From JAFAHS01 sp046728175 (GTDB lineage: Bacteria > Desulfobacterota > Binatia > Binatales > Binataceae), in assembly GCA_046728175.1 (NCBI GenBank), contig JBKPEA010000075.1, positions 1 through 64,000 on the forward strand: DNA of 64,000 nt. Reading direction: 5' to 3'. A model generated the notes under the pieces. That model was not told where the DNA came from and did no database searches. It saw nothing but the letters and a program-made list of their open reading frames with translations. This document shows, piece by piece, positions 17,748 through 26,203 of this stretch; the first letter of the stretch is position 1; each line of letters starts with the position of its first letter. Made by a program: the position numbers and the translations under genes.

Positions 17748-17852
17748 CTAAAAGCCCAATCCATAGAGCTGTGCAGCGTGGTCGAGAGTTAGCTTCTTGC
17801 GCATCTCCGCGGATAGTGACTTCATCTGGCGCTCGATCGTCGCGCGAGTTCG
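17748..17852 (-). pseudogene. C-terminal relic of an amidohydrolase-like protein
   Basis: Minus-strand reading ends in TAG at 17748-17750 after a run that includes TIERQMKSLSAEMRKK and DHAAQLYGLGF. This looks like the last helices of metal-dependent amidohydrolases (amidohydro_2 type), which typically end with a helix followed by N/D-xAxxLY. Only about 35 codons are recognisable; nothing upstream in this frame continues the barrel and no metal-binding motif is seen. It lies in the 315-base gap between the ABC ATPase and a small membrane protein; the rest of that gap shows nothing recognisable. The call rests on motif resemblance alone. Confidence 0.4.
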
Positions 17853-17957
17853 GCGGAAGACCGGCGCCGCCCAGGCCGCGGTTCCCTGACTTGGGGGTCG
17901 GCACGACTGTGTCCTCTAGGCAGAGTCGTGCCGCCGCCGCAAACTCGACGCCTGCTT

Positions 17958-18356
17958 TCAGGTCAATTGGGGTCTGCGCTGGGTGAGCAAAATTGCAGAA
18001 CCCCACGAGACCATGAGCGCGATCGCTATATAAATTACGGCGAAAAGCGGCGCCTGCCAGTTCTGCGGAGTCTTGATCGTAAAGAGCGTCATATTGATGA
18101 GCACGTAAGCGGCGTATGCCCAGGCCATCGGCACCGCCCATCGTTTCTGTCGCCAGATCCCGATGACGTACACGAGCAGGAATATTCCGAAGGCGGGTCC
18201 GAGTATGGCGTTGGCCAAACCCGTGGTTTTCGTTCCAAAGAATACGAAACCCGCTCGGCCTCTGCTCAGCGGTTTTGAAATATTCGATACCGCCAGCAGT
18301 ACGAACAGGATCGCAAAGACCGTCAGGATTGGACCACGTGTGGTTTTTTCTTCCAT
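17958..18356 (-). CDS. Small four-helix membrane protein of unknown function
   Basis: 132 residues from ATG at 18356 (an in-frame ATG ten codons upstream is also possible; neither has a clear ribosome site). Four hydrophobic segments can be counted: ILTVFAILFVLLAVSNI, ANAILGPAFGIFLLVYVIGI, AVPMAWAYAAYVLINMTLF and PLFAVIYIAIALMVSWGSA. Loops are short and the ends basic, so it is an integral inner-membrane protein. I do not recognise a family. Neighbours are the amidohydrolase relic on one side and a HAD hydrolase, divergent, on the other. Confidence 0.65.
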   Translation of the reverse strand: MEEKTTRGPILTVFAILFVLLAVSNISKPLSRGRAGFVFFGTKTTGLANAILGPAFGIFLLVYVIGIWRQKRWAVPMAWAYAAYVLINMTLFTIKTPQNWQAPLFAVIYIAIALMVSWGSAILLTQRRPQLT

Positions 18357-18626
18357 GGAGAATCGTCTCGGGTGGGTTGTTCGCATCCACGAGCACCTGA
18401 TCTTCCGTTATCCACGTCATTCTGAAGCGGAATCTGCTCCCAGCCAAGCGCTGATCCGGGCTCGAATTTTGAATCACTGCACGCCGCTTTTCCTCGACGA
18501 AACCTCCCGTCGGAGGGACCTTCCTCGTCGAAAACGCCTGCACCTCATTCCGATCGGGACCGAGGAATCGCCGCGGCGGTTCGGGTTGCCGCCCAACGAT
18601 GCAGCAGATTGCGCCGCCCGCTTGGC

Positions 18627-19349
18627 ATGGTTAACCTTGAATTGATGGATTCCTACTGGGGTGAACCGCTCAACCTGATCTTCGACGCCGACGATACGCT
18701 GTGGGATTCCAACGTCCACTTCCTCGAAGCGTGCGATGAGTTTGTAGTGGCGTGTACGCGTGCCGGCATTCCCGGTCCGGCGCAGCGCATCAAAGGCGCG
18801 GTTCGCGATGCTGAACTGGACCTGATTAACACTCACGGCTATGGCCGCAAGCCGTACGTGCTGGCGCTTCATCAGGCGGCGCGCGGATTGATCACCAATG
18901 GGGGTGCGGCGCGGCTGCATGCGGAAATCGATCGCATCGGTGATTACCTGATCGAGCGACACTGCGAATTGCTGCCCGAGGTCGACACCACCCTGCTCGA
19001 ATTGTCCCGCCGCCACACGCTGCTGCTGCTGACCAAGGGCCAGCGCGATGAGCAACTGAGCAAGCTGGCGGACACCGGCCTGATGCCCCTGTTCAGCCGA
19101 ATCGAGACACCCCACGAAAAAAACACCGAGGCCTACCAGCGCCTGATTCGTGAGGCGGAATTGCATCCGGAGTGCACCTGGATGATCGGCAACAGCCCGC
19201 GCTCGGATATCAACCCCGCCGTTCGCGCCGGGCTGCGCGCGGTCTTTATCCCTTACCCGCATACCTGGGAGCTGGAAGACGAGGAGCTGCTGGTGAGCGA
19301 ACGCATCCTCGAGATCGAAGCCTTCCGCCACTTGCTGCAGTTGTTCTAG
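18627..19349 (+). CDS. HAD-superfamily hydrolase
   Basis: 240 residues (start at 18627 or the ATG at 18645; both precede the first motif). HAD motif I is FDADDTLW with the nucleophile D20 and the acid/base D22. Motif II is the threonine in LLLLTKGQ, motif III the lysine in HEKNTEAY and motif IV the acidic residues in GNSPRSDINPAV. A helical cap follows motif I, as in the phosphoglycolate-phosphatase-like group. It should be a cytosolic Mg-dependent phosphatase acting on a small phosphoester. The metallophosphoesterase gene starts 13 bases after its end, so the two are probably co-transcribed. Confidence 0.85.
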   Translation: MVNLELMDSYWGEPLNLIFDADDTLWDSNVHFLEACDEFVVACTRAGIPGPAQRIKGAVRDAELDLINTHGYGRKPYVLALHQAARGLITNGGAARLHAEIDRIGDYLIERHCELLPEVDTTLLELSRRHTLLLLTKGQRDEQLSKLADTGLMPLFSRIETPHEKNTEAYQRLIREAELHPECTWMIGNSPRSDINPAVRAGLRAVFIPYPHTWELEDEELLVSERILEIEAFRHLLQLF

Positions 19350-19362
19350 AATCGACCCTTCG

Positions 19363-20340
19363 ATGCCCAAAGCGGAACCGACAGCAGAACGCGCGGCGAA
19401 GTCCGCGCCGGCGAGGACCCGAAAAGGACGACCGCCTCTCGCCCTGCGCCCGCTCCATCGGATGTGGCGCAAGACGATCGATGAAATCGAGGTTTCGCGC
19501 GTCGACTTGCCGGTGCGCAAGCTGCGCGACGCCCATCGCAAGACGGTCGCCTGCCAGATCAGCGATTTTCACGTGGATCGCGATGAGGACCTCGCGCGGC
19601 TCTTCCTGGCAGTCGAAGCAGTAAATCGCGAGCATCCGGATTTCGTGTTCCTTACCGGCGACTATTTCTCCGGCCCGGACACGATGCAGCGCTATGTCGA
19701 TGCATTCCGCGGTGCACTGCGACAGCTGAAGCCCAAGGCCGGATTGTTCGCGATTCTTGGCAATCACGATCACTGGTCCTCATCCGAACGTGTTACCGAG
19801 GCGCTGCACGCCGCGGGCGCCGAGGTCCTGGTCAATGAGAGCCGGCGCGTCGGTGTCAACGGTTCCGAGTTGGTGGTGGTGGGTATCGACGATCTGTGGG
19901 CGCGGCGCGCGGAGCCGGTGCGCGCCTTCAGCCAAGTGCGGCCCGGCGATACAACCATTGTGCTGGCGCACAATCCCGACACCGCGCTCTACGCGAAGCA
20001 TCTGCAGCCCGGGGTGATGTTATCCGGTCATACCCATGGCGGCGTGGTGCGTATCCCCTACTATGGCTCGCCCTTCAAATCGATTCTGAAAATCGGCAAA
20101 CGCTTTTACTCGGGCCTTAACCGCTTCGAAGACTTCTACATCTATACAAATCGGGGGCTCGGCACCTTCTGGCTCCGAATCCGAATTAACTGCCGCCCCG
20201 AGGTCTCGCGCTTCACCCTGATCCCCTTCTCGGAAGCCAGCGAAACGGCCGCCACCGCGGTGCGGCATCGTCCCCGCCGCCGCATTCGGCAGGTCGCGCG
20301 CACTCGACGCACCAGCAAGCGCCACCATCCGGCTCACTAA
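19363..20340 (+). CDS. Calcineurin-like metallophosphoesterase (YkuE-like)
   Basis: 325 residues. The dimetal site is complete: ISDFH (D68, H70), LTGDYF (about 99), GNHDH (about 132-136), LAHNPD and SGHTHGG (about 222). The order and spacing suit the YkuE/CpdA-type branch acting on phosphodiesters or lipid-A-like substrates. There is no hydrophobic signal; instead the first 30 residues and the last 35 are rich in Arg, Lys and Ala, suggesting a peripheral or nucleic-acid-associated protein. It follows the HAD gene closely. Confidence 0.88.
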   Translation: MPKAEPTAERAAKSAPARTRKGRPPLALRPLHRMWRKTIDEIEVSRVDLPVRKLRDAHRKTVACQISDFHVDRDEDLARLFLAVEAVNREHPDFVFLTGDYFSGPDTMQRYVDAFRGALRQLKPKAGLFAILGNHDHWSSSERVTEALHAAGAEVLVNESRRVGVNGSELVVVGIDDLWARRAEPVRAFSQVRPGDTTIVLAHNPDTALYAKHLQPGVMLSGHTHGGVVRIPYYGSPFKSILKIGKRFYSGLNRFEDFYIYTNRGLGTFWLRIRINCRPEVSRFTLIPFSEASETAATAVRHRPRRRIRQVARTRRTSKRHHPAH

Positions 20341-20504
20341 CAAGGCGTTGAAAGCGTCGGGATCGAGAAGTTCGATTTCGACCACCCCTGCGAAGAAGAT
20401 GCCTGATTTCCGCTAGCTTTCTCGCCCCGGGGGAGATTACCGTTAGGAAAACTGTCCGGGAAAATCCGTTTTCCTGGGCCGGCTGATTCCAAGGAGCAGG
20501 CGCA

Positions 20505-21890
20505 GTGCTCGATCTCGCGATCATCGGCGCAACCGTAGTAACCGCGTCGGGGGTTTCACCTACCGACCTCGGGGTCCGCGCCGAAAAAATTGTTGAGCTC
20601 AGCGCACCCGGGGCGCTCAGCGCGCAGGCATCCCAGACCATTGATGCCGCCGGAATGCTTCTGCTCCCGGGCGCAATCGATCCGCACACGCATCTCGATG
20701 CGGAAATGTTTGCCTCACGCAGCGCCGACGACTTCGAATCGGGCACGATTGCTGCCAGTGCGGGCGGAGTCACTTCGATAATCGACTACGCGTTTCAACC
20801 CGAGAACGGTTCGCTCGCCGATGCGGCTGATAAGTGGGACGCAAAGGCGCAGGGCCGGGCTGTCATCGACTACGGATTCCACGTCGCGATTCTGGATCCG
20901 ACGCCCGACGCTATCGCGGAGATTCCGCGCATCGTCGATCGCGGTATCAGCAGCTTCAAGATTTTCATGATGAACCGGTTCGAGGCGCGCGTGCGCGACT
21001 TCATGCGCGCGTTTCGTGCGGCTGCGGAAGCGGGTGCCCTGCTCACCATCCACGCGGAAGACGAACACCTGATCGGCTACTGCACCGAACGCCTCCTCGC
21101 GGAGGGCCACCGCGGGGTCGAGTATTTCGCGGCCAGCCGTCCGCCGATCGTGGAAGAGGCGGCAGTCAAGCGGGCACTTGCGATGGCGACCATCGCGGGC
21201 GCGCCTGCCTATTTTGTTCATCTGTCGAGTGCGCGCGCGATCGATGCGATTCGCCGTGCTCGCGGCGAGGGCCGCCCCGTGCTCGCCGAGACACGGCCCA
21301 TCTACCTGTATCTGACTGAAGATCGCTTCCGCGAGCCGCAGGGTGAACGGTACGTCGGGTATCCCCCGCTGCGTCCGCAGCGCGACGTCGACGTAATCTG
21401 GGAGGGCCTCGCCGACGGGACCATCGATGTGGTCGCAACCGACCATCTCTCCTGGACGCTGCAGCAGAAGCTGTCGGCAGACCGCTTCACGCGCATAAGA
21501 CCGGGAATGTCCAATCTGGAGACGCTGGTGCCGATGCTTTACTCGGAGGGCGTCGGCAAGCGGCGTATCTCGCTCCAGCGGATGGTCGACCTGGTGGCAA
21601 CCAATCCCGCGAAGATTTTCGGGCTCTATCCGCGCAAGGGGGCGATCGTGGTCGGCGCCGACGCCGACCTTGTGGTATTCGACCCCGGCCGCAAAGTCGT
21701 GATCCGCAGCGCGGAGATGCATTCGCGCGCCGACTATGATCCATTTGACGGGTTCGAAGTAACCGGATGGCCGCGCGAAACGATCTCGCACGGTGAAGTC
21801 ATCGTCGCCGATCGCAAACCCGACGCCCGCGCCGGCCGCGGCCAATTCCTCGCGCGGGAAAAGTTTGCGCAGAACTGGCGCGAGTCGTAG
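20505..21890 (+). CDS. Dihydropyrimidinase/hydantoinase-like amidohydrolase
   Basis: 461 residues from GTG; AAGGAG lies about nine bases before it. The cyclic amidohydrolase metal site is visible: DPHTHLD (H61, H63), the lysine in SSFKIFM (K152) expected to be carboxylated, the histidine in LLTIHAED, the histidine in YFVHLSSA and the aspartate in VATDH. The C-terminal beta-sandwich ends with the usual GADADLVVFDPG. The enzyme would hydrolyse a cyclic amide such as a hydantoin or dihydropyrimidine. No pyrimidine-degradation partners are adjacent, so the substrate is open. Confidence 0.9.
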   Translation: MLDLAIIGATVVTASGVSPTDLGVRAEKIVELSAPGALSAQASQTIDAAGMLLLPGAIDPHTHLDAEMFASRSADDFESGTIAASAGGVTSIIDYAFQPENGSLADAADKWDAKAQGRAVIDYGFHVAILDPTPDAIAEIPRIVDRGISSFKIFMMNRFEARVRDFMRAFRAAAEAGALLTIHAEDEHLIGYCTERLLAEGHRGVEYFAASRPPIVEEAAVKRALAMATIAGAPAYFVHLSSARAIDAIRRARGEGRPVLAETRPIYLYLTEDRFREPQGERYVGYPPLRPQRDVDVIWEGLADGTIDVVATDHLSWTLQQKLSADRFTRIRPGMSNLETLVPMLYSEGVGKRRISLQRMVDLVATNPAKIFGLYPRKGAIVVGADADLVVFDPGRKVVIRSAEMHSRADYDPFDGFEVTGWPRETISHGEVIVADRKPDARAGRGQFLAREKFAQNWRES

Positions 21891-21961
21891 ACGCCTGCTC
21901 AGCGATGGCCACTACGTCGGCGCGGAGTCGCCCCGGTGCCCTGCGGCATGGGCTGCTTCAG

Positions 21962-21990
21962 TTGCTCCCGGTTCCGGTTTCGCGTAACCT
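21962..21990 (+). promoter_or_regulatory. Possible promoter upstream of the MFS/APH cassette
   Basis: TTGCTC (21962-21967) and TAACCT (21985-21990) are 17 bases apart, which is the preferred spacing, although the hexamers match the consensus only partly (4/6 and 3/6). A start near 21997 would place the short ORF at 22018 at the beginning of the transcript and leave a leader of about 205 bases before the MFS gene. Confidence 0.25.
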
Positions 21991-22017
21991 CCCTCATCTC
22001 AAACGGAGGTGCGTTTC

Positions 22018-22083
22018 ATGGCCACCATTACGCGAACTGTCGTCGAACGCTGTGAGACGCGCCCGCTCCTTCTAGCCCGCTAA
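22018..22083 (+). CDS. Candidate 21-residue leader peptide
   Basis: A short open frame begins ATG at 22018 and ends TAA at 22081-22083. It is preceded by a very good Shine-Dalgarno, GGAGG at 22005-22009, eight bases before the ATG, better than that of most full genes here. The peptide starts MATITRTVVERC and is rich in Arg and Thr, with Leu-Leu-Leu near its end. It lies 118 bases upstream of an MFS transporter gene coupled to an APH(9)-like kinase. A leader peptide controlling a resistance cassette by attenuation is one reading; the other is the stub of a deleted gene. The remaining gap on either side (21891-22201) shows only a palindrome at 22166-22184. Confidence 0.35.
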   Translation: MATITRTVVERCETRPLLLAR

Positions 22084-22165
22084 GATCCAAATCACACAAT
22101 CGGCGGAGCGTTTCGCTCGATGCACACGTGTGCCCGCGAAACGCCCTGCGTCTCGTGGGGCTCGA

Positions 22166-22184
22166 AATTCCGTGTACCGGAATT
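22166..22184. promoter_or_regulatory. Perfect 7-bp inverted repeat before the MFS gene
   Basis: AATTCCG (22166-22172) and CGGAATT (22178-22184) are exact inverted copies around TGTAC. The element ends just before the GAGAGGAG that serves as ribosome site for the MFS gene. It could be an operator for a dimeric repressor or a hairpin in the leader RNA next to the ribosome site. It is one base-exact observation; its role is inferred. Confidence 0.4.
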
Positions 22185-22201
22185 GAGAGGAGCCCGAGAA
22201 C

Positions 22202-23473
22202 TTGAGATTGAAGATCGTGCCAGAAGGCCGGAGGCTTTCGCCGACACCGAGGAAGGCCCCCGGCGGCGATGTCGTGGCCATCTTCCTGAGCTGGTCGCTC
22301 ATCCGCGCGATGTTTCACCGCGGCTACGTGCTCACCGCGTTTCTATACTTCGTCGTCCACGCGCACCTCTCCCCCTCCCAGCTCACTTTGCTGGCAACCG
22401 TCATGTCGGTAACCAAGTCGTTCTCCGACATACCGGCGGGTGCGTGGGCCGATGCGATCGGCCGTAGATGGTCACTGGTAATCGGACACGTCCTGCTCGC
22501 CGCGGGTATGACGATGACTGGATTTGTAACCGCCTATTCATTGATCATCGCAACCCAGGTGTTATGGGCCCTCGGATGGGCCTTCTCGGATGGCGCAGAT
22601 GTGGCATGGCTGACCGACGAGTTTGAGGGGCCGGGGCTGATTGACCGCGTGTTGGCCAGGAGCCTCCGCCTGCGATGGGTTGGCGGAGCGATCGGGATGC
22701 TTGCATTTGGGATTCTCGGATGGGCAATCAGCCTCGCGGCGGCGATTGTGGTTTCCGGAGCCGGTATGGCGCTGCTCGGAATCCAGGTTGCGGTGCAGTT
22801 TCGCGAGCGGAAGTTCGTTCGCGCTCCCCAAGCCTGGTCGTCACCCTTGCCGATCCTCCGGCGCGGATTCGCGCTTGCCTTTCGCGACAGCGAGGTTTTG
22901 CTGGTTTTCGCCGCGACCTTCCTCAGCGAGGGTGCCACCATCATCGGGTGGCTGTTTCCAGAGCGGCTCGTCAGTCTTGGCTTCTCAAGTGATCCGGTTT
23001 TGTCGTGGACGGTCATCGGAATTCTATCTTTCATGGTCGGGGTCGTTTCTTTGCGCCTGGTCGAAGCGCGTATCGACCGCCCCGACACCGCCCGGCGGAT
23101 ATATGCGCTCGCGTGCCTGATTGGGGTTGCCGGGGTCGTACTCCTGACGTACGGGAGGAACGTTGTCGTCGTGGGATTCGGGATGCTGCTCGTGTGGGGG
23201 ATTGCGTTCAACCTTACCCGCGCGGTGAGCGTCATATGGGTGAATCGCCGCACGACCAGCGACGTGAGAGCAACCGTACTTTCATGCCTTTCTCAAGCCG
23301 AGTCGTTCGGCGAAATCGTCAGCGGCTCCGCGCTGACGCTCCTGGCCAGGGCGGCGGACCTGCGGTCTACACTCTTGGCCGCGGGAGCGCTTTTGGCACT
23401 TGCGGGCGTCGCGCTTACCGGGTTCCGCGCTGAGCGGGCGGCTTTGGCTGGGCATCGACGAGGCGCCGCCTAG
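22202..23473 (+). CDS. MFS transporter
   Basis: 423 residues from TTG, supported by GAGAGGAG about nine bases upstream. About twelve hydrophobic segments are present. The loop between helices 2 and 3 carries the MFS signature in the form DIPAGAWADAIGRRWSLVIG. A long central loop (RERKFVRAPQAW) separates the two six-helix halves. It is a proton-coupled exporter by family. The stop codon is followed after one base by the start of an APH(9)-like kinase, so the two are translated together; efflux plus phosphorylation would make sense as resistance to one antibiotic. Confidence 0.88.
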   Translation: MRLKIVPEGRRLSPTPRKAPGGDVVAIFLSWSLIRAMFHRGYVLTAFLYFVVHAHLSPSQLTLLATVMSVTKSFSDIPAGAWADAIGRRWSLVIGHVLLAAGMTMTGFVTAYSLIIATQVLWALGWAFSDGADVAWLTDEFEGPGLIDRVLARSLRLRWVGGAIGMLAFGILGWAISLAAAIVVSGAGMALLGIQVAVQFRERKFVRAPQAWSSPLPILRRGFALAFRDSEVLLVFAATFLSEGATIIGWLFPERLVSLGFSSDPVLSWTVIGILSFMVGVVSLRLVEARIDRPDTARRIYALACLIGVAGVVLLTYGRNVVVVGFGMLLVWGIAFNLTRAVSVIWVNRRTTSDVRATVLSCLSQAESFGEIVSGSALTLLARAADLRSTLLAAGALLALAGVALTGFRAERAALAGHRRGAA

Positions 23474-23474
23474 C

Positions 23475-24479
23475 ATGCTGAACCGACCCAAGATACCGCA
23501 TCGATCTGTGATCGGCGTGCTGCGGAGCTACGGGCTAAAGACTGCCGCGGCGACGTTTCTCCCCAGCGGCGACGCCAACAGTGCGGTCTACTCCGCTGAC
23601 GCGGACGGCTTTCGGTACTTTCTCAAATTGCGATGCGGAGACTTCGACGAGATCGCCGCAACCGTTCCCGCCTATCTGCATTCGCAGGGCATCACCCGCC
23701 TGATGGCGCCGTTACTGGCCGCCACGGGCCAGCCATGGATCCATGCGCATGGCTTCGACTGGATGCTGTATCCATTCTTCGAGGGAAAGACCGGCTTTGA
23801 ACGCCCGCTGTCGCAGGCAAATTGGATCGCACTCGGCGAAACGATGCGGCTGGTTCACGCGACAAACCTCCCGCCCGAGATCGCTCGGCGGGTGCCACAG
23901 GTATCTTACTCGTCCCAGTATCGGGACGTCGTGAAAGCGTTGGACAACGGGGTCGCAGGCCCACGCGGTTTCGGCGATCCGGTGGCCGCGCAAGTCGCCG
24001 AGTTTTGGACAAAGCACCGAGGCGATATCCGGACCGTGGTCGAGCGCGCCGGGCAACTCGCAGAAAAAATGCGCGGGCGTGGTGGCGCACTGGTTTTGTG
24101 CCATTCGGATTTGCACGCTGGAAATGTTCTGGTCGGTGCAGACGACGCGCTGACGGTGGTGGACTGGGATAATCCCCTCTTCGCCCCGAAGGAACGAGAC
24201 CTGATGTTCATAGGAGGCGGGATTGGCGGCGCGTGGAACGATGTCCGCGAAAGCGGATGGTTTTTCACCGGGTACGGTTCTGCAGAAATCGATCCGATCG
24301 CGATCGCTTTCTTTCGTTACGAGCGGATCGTGGTCGATATGGCGGAGTATGGCCAAAGGATGTTTGACCCGAACACCAGCGCCAGCGATCGGCTCTCCAA
24401 TCTGCGCAAGCTCGCGACCGCGTTCCTCCGCGAAAACGTTATCGATAAGGCCCATCAGTACTATTCGAGCATTACCTGA
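23475..24479 (+). CDS. APH(9)-like aminoglycoside/spectinomycin phosphotransferase
   Basis: 334 residues from ATG at 23475, one base after the MFS stop. Protein-kinase-like motifs: the ATP lysine in YFLKLRCG (K51), the Brenner motif LCHSDLHAGNVLVG (catalytic D212) and the metal aspartate in VVDWDNP. Beyond generic APH features, APKERDLMFIGGGIGGAWN and FFRYERIVVDMAEYGQ closely resemble my recollection of Legionella APH(9)-Ia, the spectinomycin kinase, and overall length and start (MLNRP) also match that enzyme. This is recall, not an alignment. If right, it would phosphorylate spectinomycin-like aminocyclitols; a small-molecule kinase with a different natural substrate is possible. Confidence 0.75.
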   Translation: MLNRPKIPHRSVIGVLRSYGLKTAAATFLPSGDANSAVYSADADGFRYFLKLRCGDFDEIAATVPAYLHSQGITRLMAPLLAATGQPWIHAHGFDWMLYPFFEGKTGFERPLSQANWIALGETMRLVHATNLPPEIARRVPQVSYSSQYRDVVKALDNGVAGPRGFGDPVAAQVAEFWTKHRGDIRTVVERAGQLAEKMRGRGGALVLCHSDLHAGNVLVGADDALTVVDWDNPLFAPKERDLMFIGGGIGGAWNDVRESGWFFTGYGSAEIDPIAIAFFRYERIVVDMAEYGQRMFDPNTSASDRLSNLRKLATAFLRENVIDKAHQYYSSIT

Positions 24480-24624
24480 AGCGGCCGCCGGAAAATAATT
24501 GTGAAGGAAAGAAGCGCTATTGCTCGAAAACAGACGAAGAAACCGCTCAGCTTCGGGCATTCACCCCAACCCTTCTTCGGGATGCTTACTTGACTGGCGC
24601 CGTGTACTCGGCGAGTGATCTTCT

Positions 24625-25632
24625 ATGGGCGAGCTGCTCGCGCTACCGAAGGCACATCTGCATGTGCATCTCGAGGGCTCGATCCGGGCCCGTACGCTTT
24701 CCGAGATAGCCCACCGGCATCGGCTTGAGCTGCCGGCGTGCGCCGAGCACGGATATCGCTTTCGCGATTTCGCCGACTTCAATCTGCAATATCGAGCGAT
24801 TCGATCGTGTCTGCAGGACGCACAGGACTTCCGGCGCGTTGCATTCGAAATGTGTCAGGACGAGGGAGCGCAGGGCGTACGCTATGCGGAGGTCACCTTT
24901 ACGCTGGGAGCGCACGGCCCGAGGCTCGGCAATTGGGACATGCCGCTGGAATCCGTATTGGAAGGCTTTGCGCAGGGCGAGCAGGCATTTGGCATCAAGT
25001 GCCGAGTGATTGTCGATCACGGGCGCAGCAAGCCGCCGGAACTCGCCTGGCAGGCGCTGCGCACCGCTCTGCGCTACCGCGACCTGGGAGTGGTGGGGTT
25101 TGGACTCGGTGGTGATGAAAAGTATCCGCCCGAGCAATTCGCGGAGGTTTTTCATGCCGCGGTGGATGGCGGATTGCACTCCGTGCCTCATGCCGGAGAG
25201 ACCCGCGGTCCCGAGAGCATCCGCGGCGCGATACGCGCGTTGCGAGCCGAACGAATCGGCCATGGCATAAGCGTCCTGGACGACGAGACGCTGGTAGGGG
25301 AATTAAAGGCGCGCGGCATAGCGCTGGAAGTATGCCTGACCTCGAACGTCGCGATTCCCGCCCGGGTACCGTCGATTGACCGTCATCCGCTGCCGGACCT
25401 GCTGGCTGCAGGATTGACGGTTACCATCAATGCGGATACCCCGGCGATCTTCGCCGCACCGATTGCGTCCGAGTACCACTTGGCCCGCGACACCTTCGGC
25501 CTGGACGATGCCGCGCTCGCCGGGCTCGCACGGGCGAGCGTCACTGCTTCGTTCGCGGATACCGATACCAGGACCTCTCTCTACTGCGCTATCGACCGCT
25601 GGCTCGGCGAGGCGCATGCTACCGGCCGCTAG
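24625..25632 (+). CDS. Adenosine/AMP deaminase-family protein
   Basis: 335 residues. Zinc-site motifs of the adenosine deaminase family are present: HVHLEGS near the N-terminus, VPHAGE (catalytic glutamate), RIGHG and, near residue 273, NADTP. In known adenosine and adenine deaminases this last motif is N-T/S-D-D-P; here the zinc-binding first aspartate is kept but the second, which contacts the purine, is threonine. The protein may therefore act on a different ring or on a modified nucleoside. SNVAIPARVPSIDRHPLPDLL is the usual preceding block. It overlaps the convergent Maf gene by four bases. Confidence 0.85.
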   Translation: MGELLALPKAHLHVHLEGSIRARTLSEIAHRHRLELPACAEHGYRFRDFADFNLQYRAIRSCLQDAQDFRRVAFEMCQDEGAQGVRYAEVTFTLGAHGPRLGNWDMPLESVLEGFAQGEQAFGIKCRVIVDHGRSKPPELAWQALRTALRYRDLGVVGFGLGGDEKYPPEQFAEVFHAAVDGGLHSVPHAGETRGPESIRGAIRALRAERIGHGISVLDDETLVGELKARGIALEVCLTSNVAIPARVPSIDRHPLPDLLAAGLTVTINADTPAIFAAPIASEYHLARDTFGLDDAALAGLARASVTASFADTDTRTSLYCAIDRWLGEAHATGR

Positions 25633-26195
25633 ATTGCGACGCCCTGCTCGCGCAGGAACACGATGAGCCGGCTTACCGGGATCGCAGTCAGAAAATTGTA
25701 GCTGCCCGAGATTCGCTCGGCGAAGCGGAGCACCCCGTCCCCTTCGAACCCGCCGGCGCACCTCAGCACCGGGTATCGGGCGAGGTAATCCTGAATTTCG
25801 CGATCGGTCAGCGAGCGAAACGTGATTCGCGAGACCTCTACCACGGATAGGATTTTTCCGGTCGCCGGCCGCAGCACTACCAGCGAGGTCACGAATTCCA
25901 GGTCGCCGCCGGACAGTGCTCTGAGAAACCCGGCGGCTTCCTCGAAGTCCCGGGGTTTTTCGTAGATTCTGCCGTCCTTGGTCACCACCGCGTCGCCCGC
26001 AACGATGACCGCGTCGCGAATCTCTTCGGCCACCTTGTAAGCCTTGGCTTCGGCAAGTTTGCGAGTCAGCGCGACCGGATCGGAGTCTCTTATCGCCTTT
26101 TCGTCAATCGCGCTCGGACGCACTTCATAACTCACCCCGATCAGATCGAGCGCGCGCCTGCGCGAAAGCGACTCCGACGCGAGAACGATTCTCAT
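25629..26195 (-). CDS. Maf-family nucleoside triphosphate pyrophosphatase
   Basis: 188 residues, a standard Maf length. The opening IVLASESLSRRRALDLIG is the phosphate-binding loop; VAGDAVV (usually GADTVV), YEKPRDFEEA and the C-terminal CAGGFEGDGVLRFAERISGSY are the other family blocks. Maf proteins hydrolyse non-canonical or excess nucleoside triphosphates to monophosphates and have been tied to septum control. It starts eight bases after the end of a BtuF-like gene and is likely in the same transcript with it and the lipoprotein gene upstream. Confidence 0.85.
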   Translation of the reverse strand: MRIVLASESLSRRRALDLIGVSYEVRPSAIDEKAIRDSDPVALTRKLAEAKAYKVAEEIRDAVIVAGDAVVTKDGRIYEKPRDFEEAAGFLRALSGGDLEFVTSLVVLRPATGKILSVVEVSRITFRSLTDREIQDYLARYPVLRCAGGFEGDGVLRFAERISGSYNFLTAIPVSRLIVFLREQGVAI

Positions 26196-26203
26196 CGGCC
26201 GAT

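Noticed and set aside
17599..18543. 314-codon minus-strand frame over the small membrane protein
   Set aside because: It overlaps a convincing four-helix membrane protein in another frame and is low-complexity in appearance.
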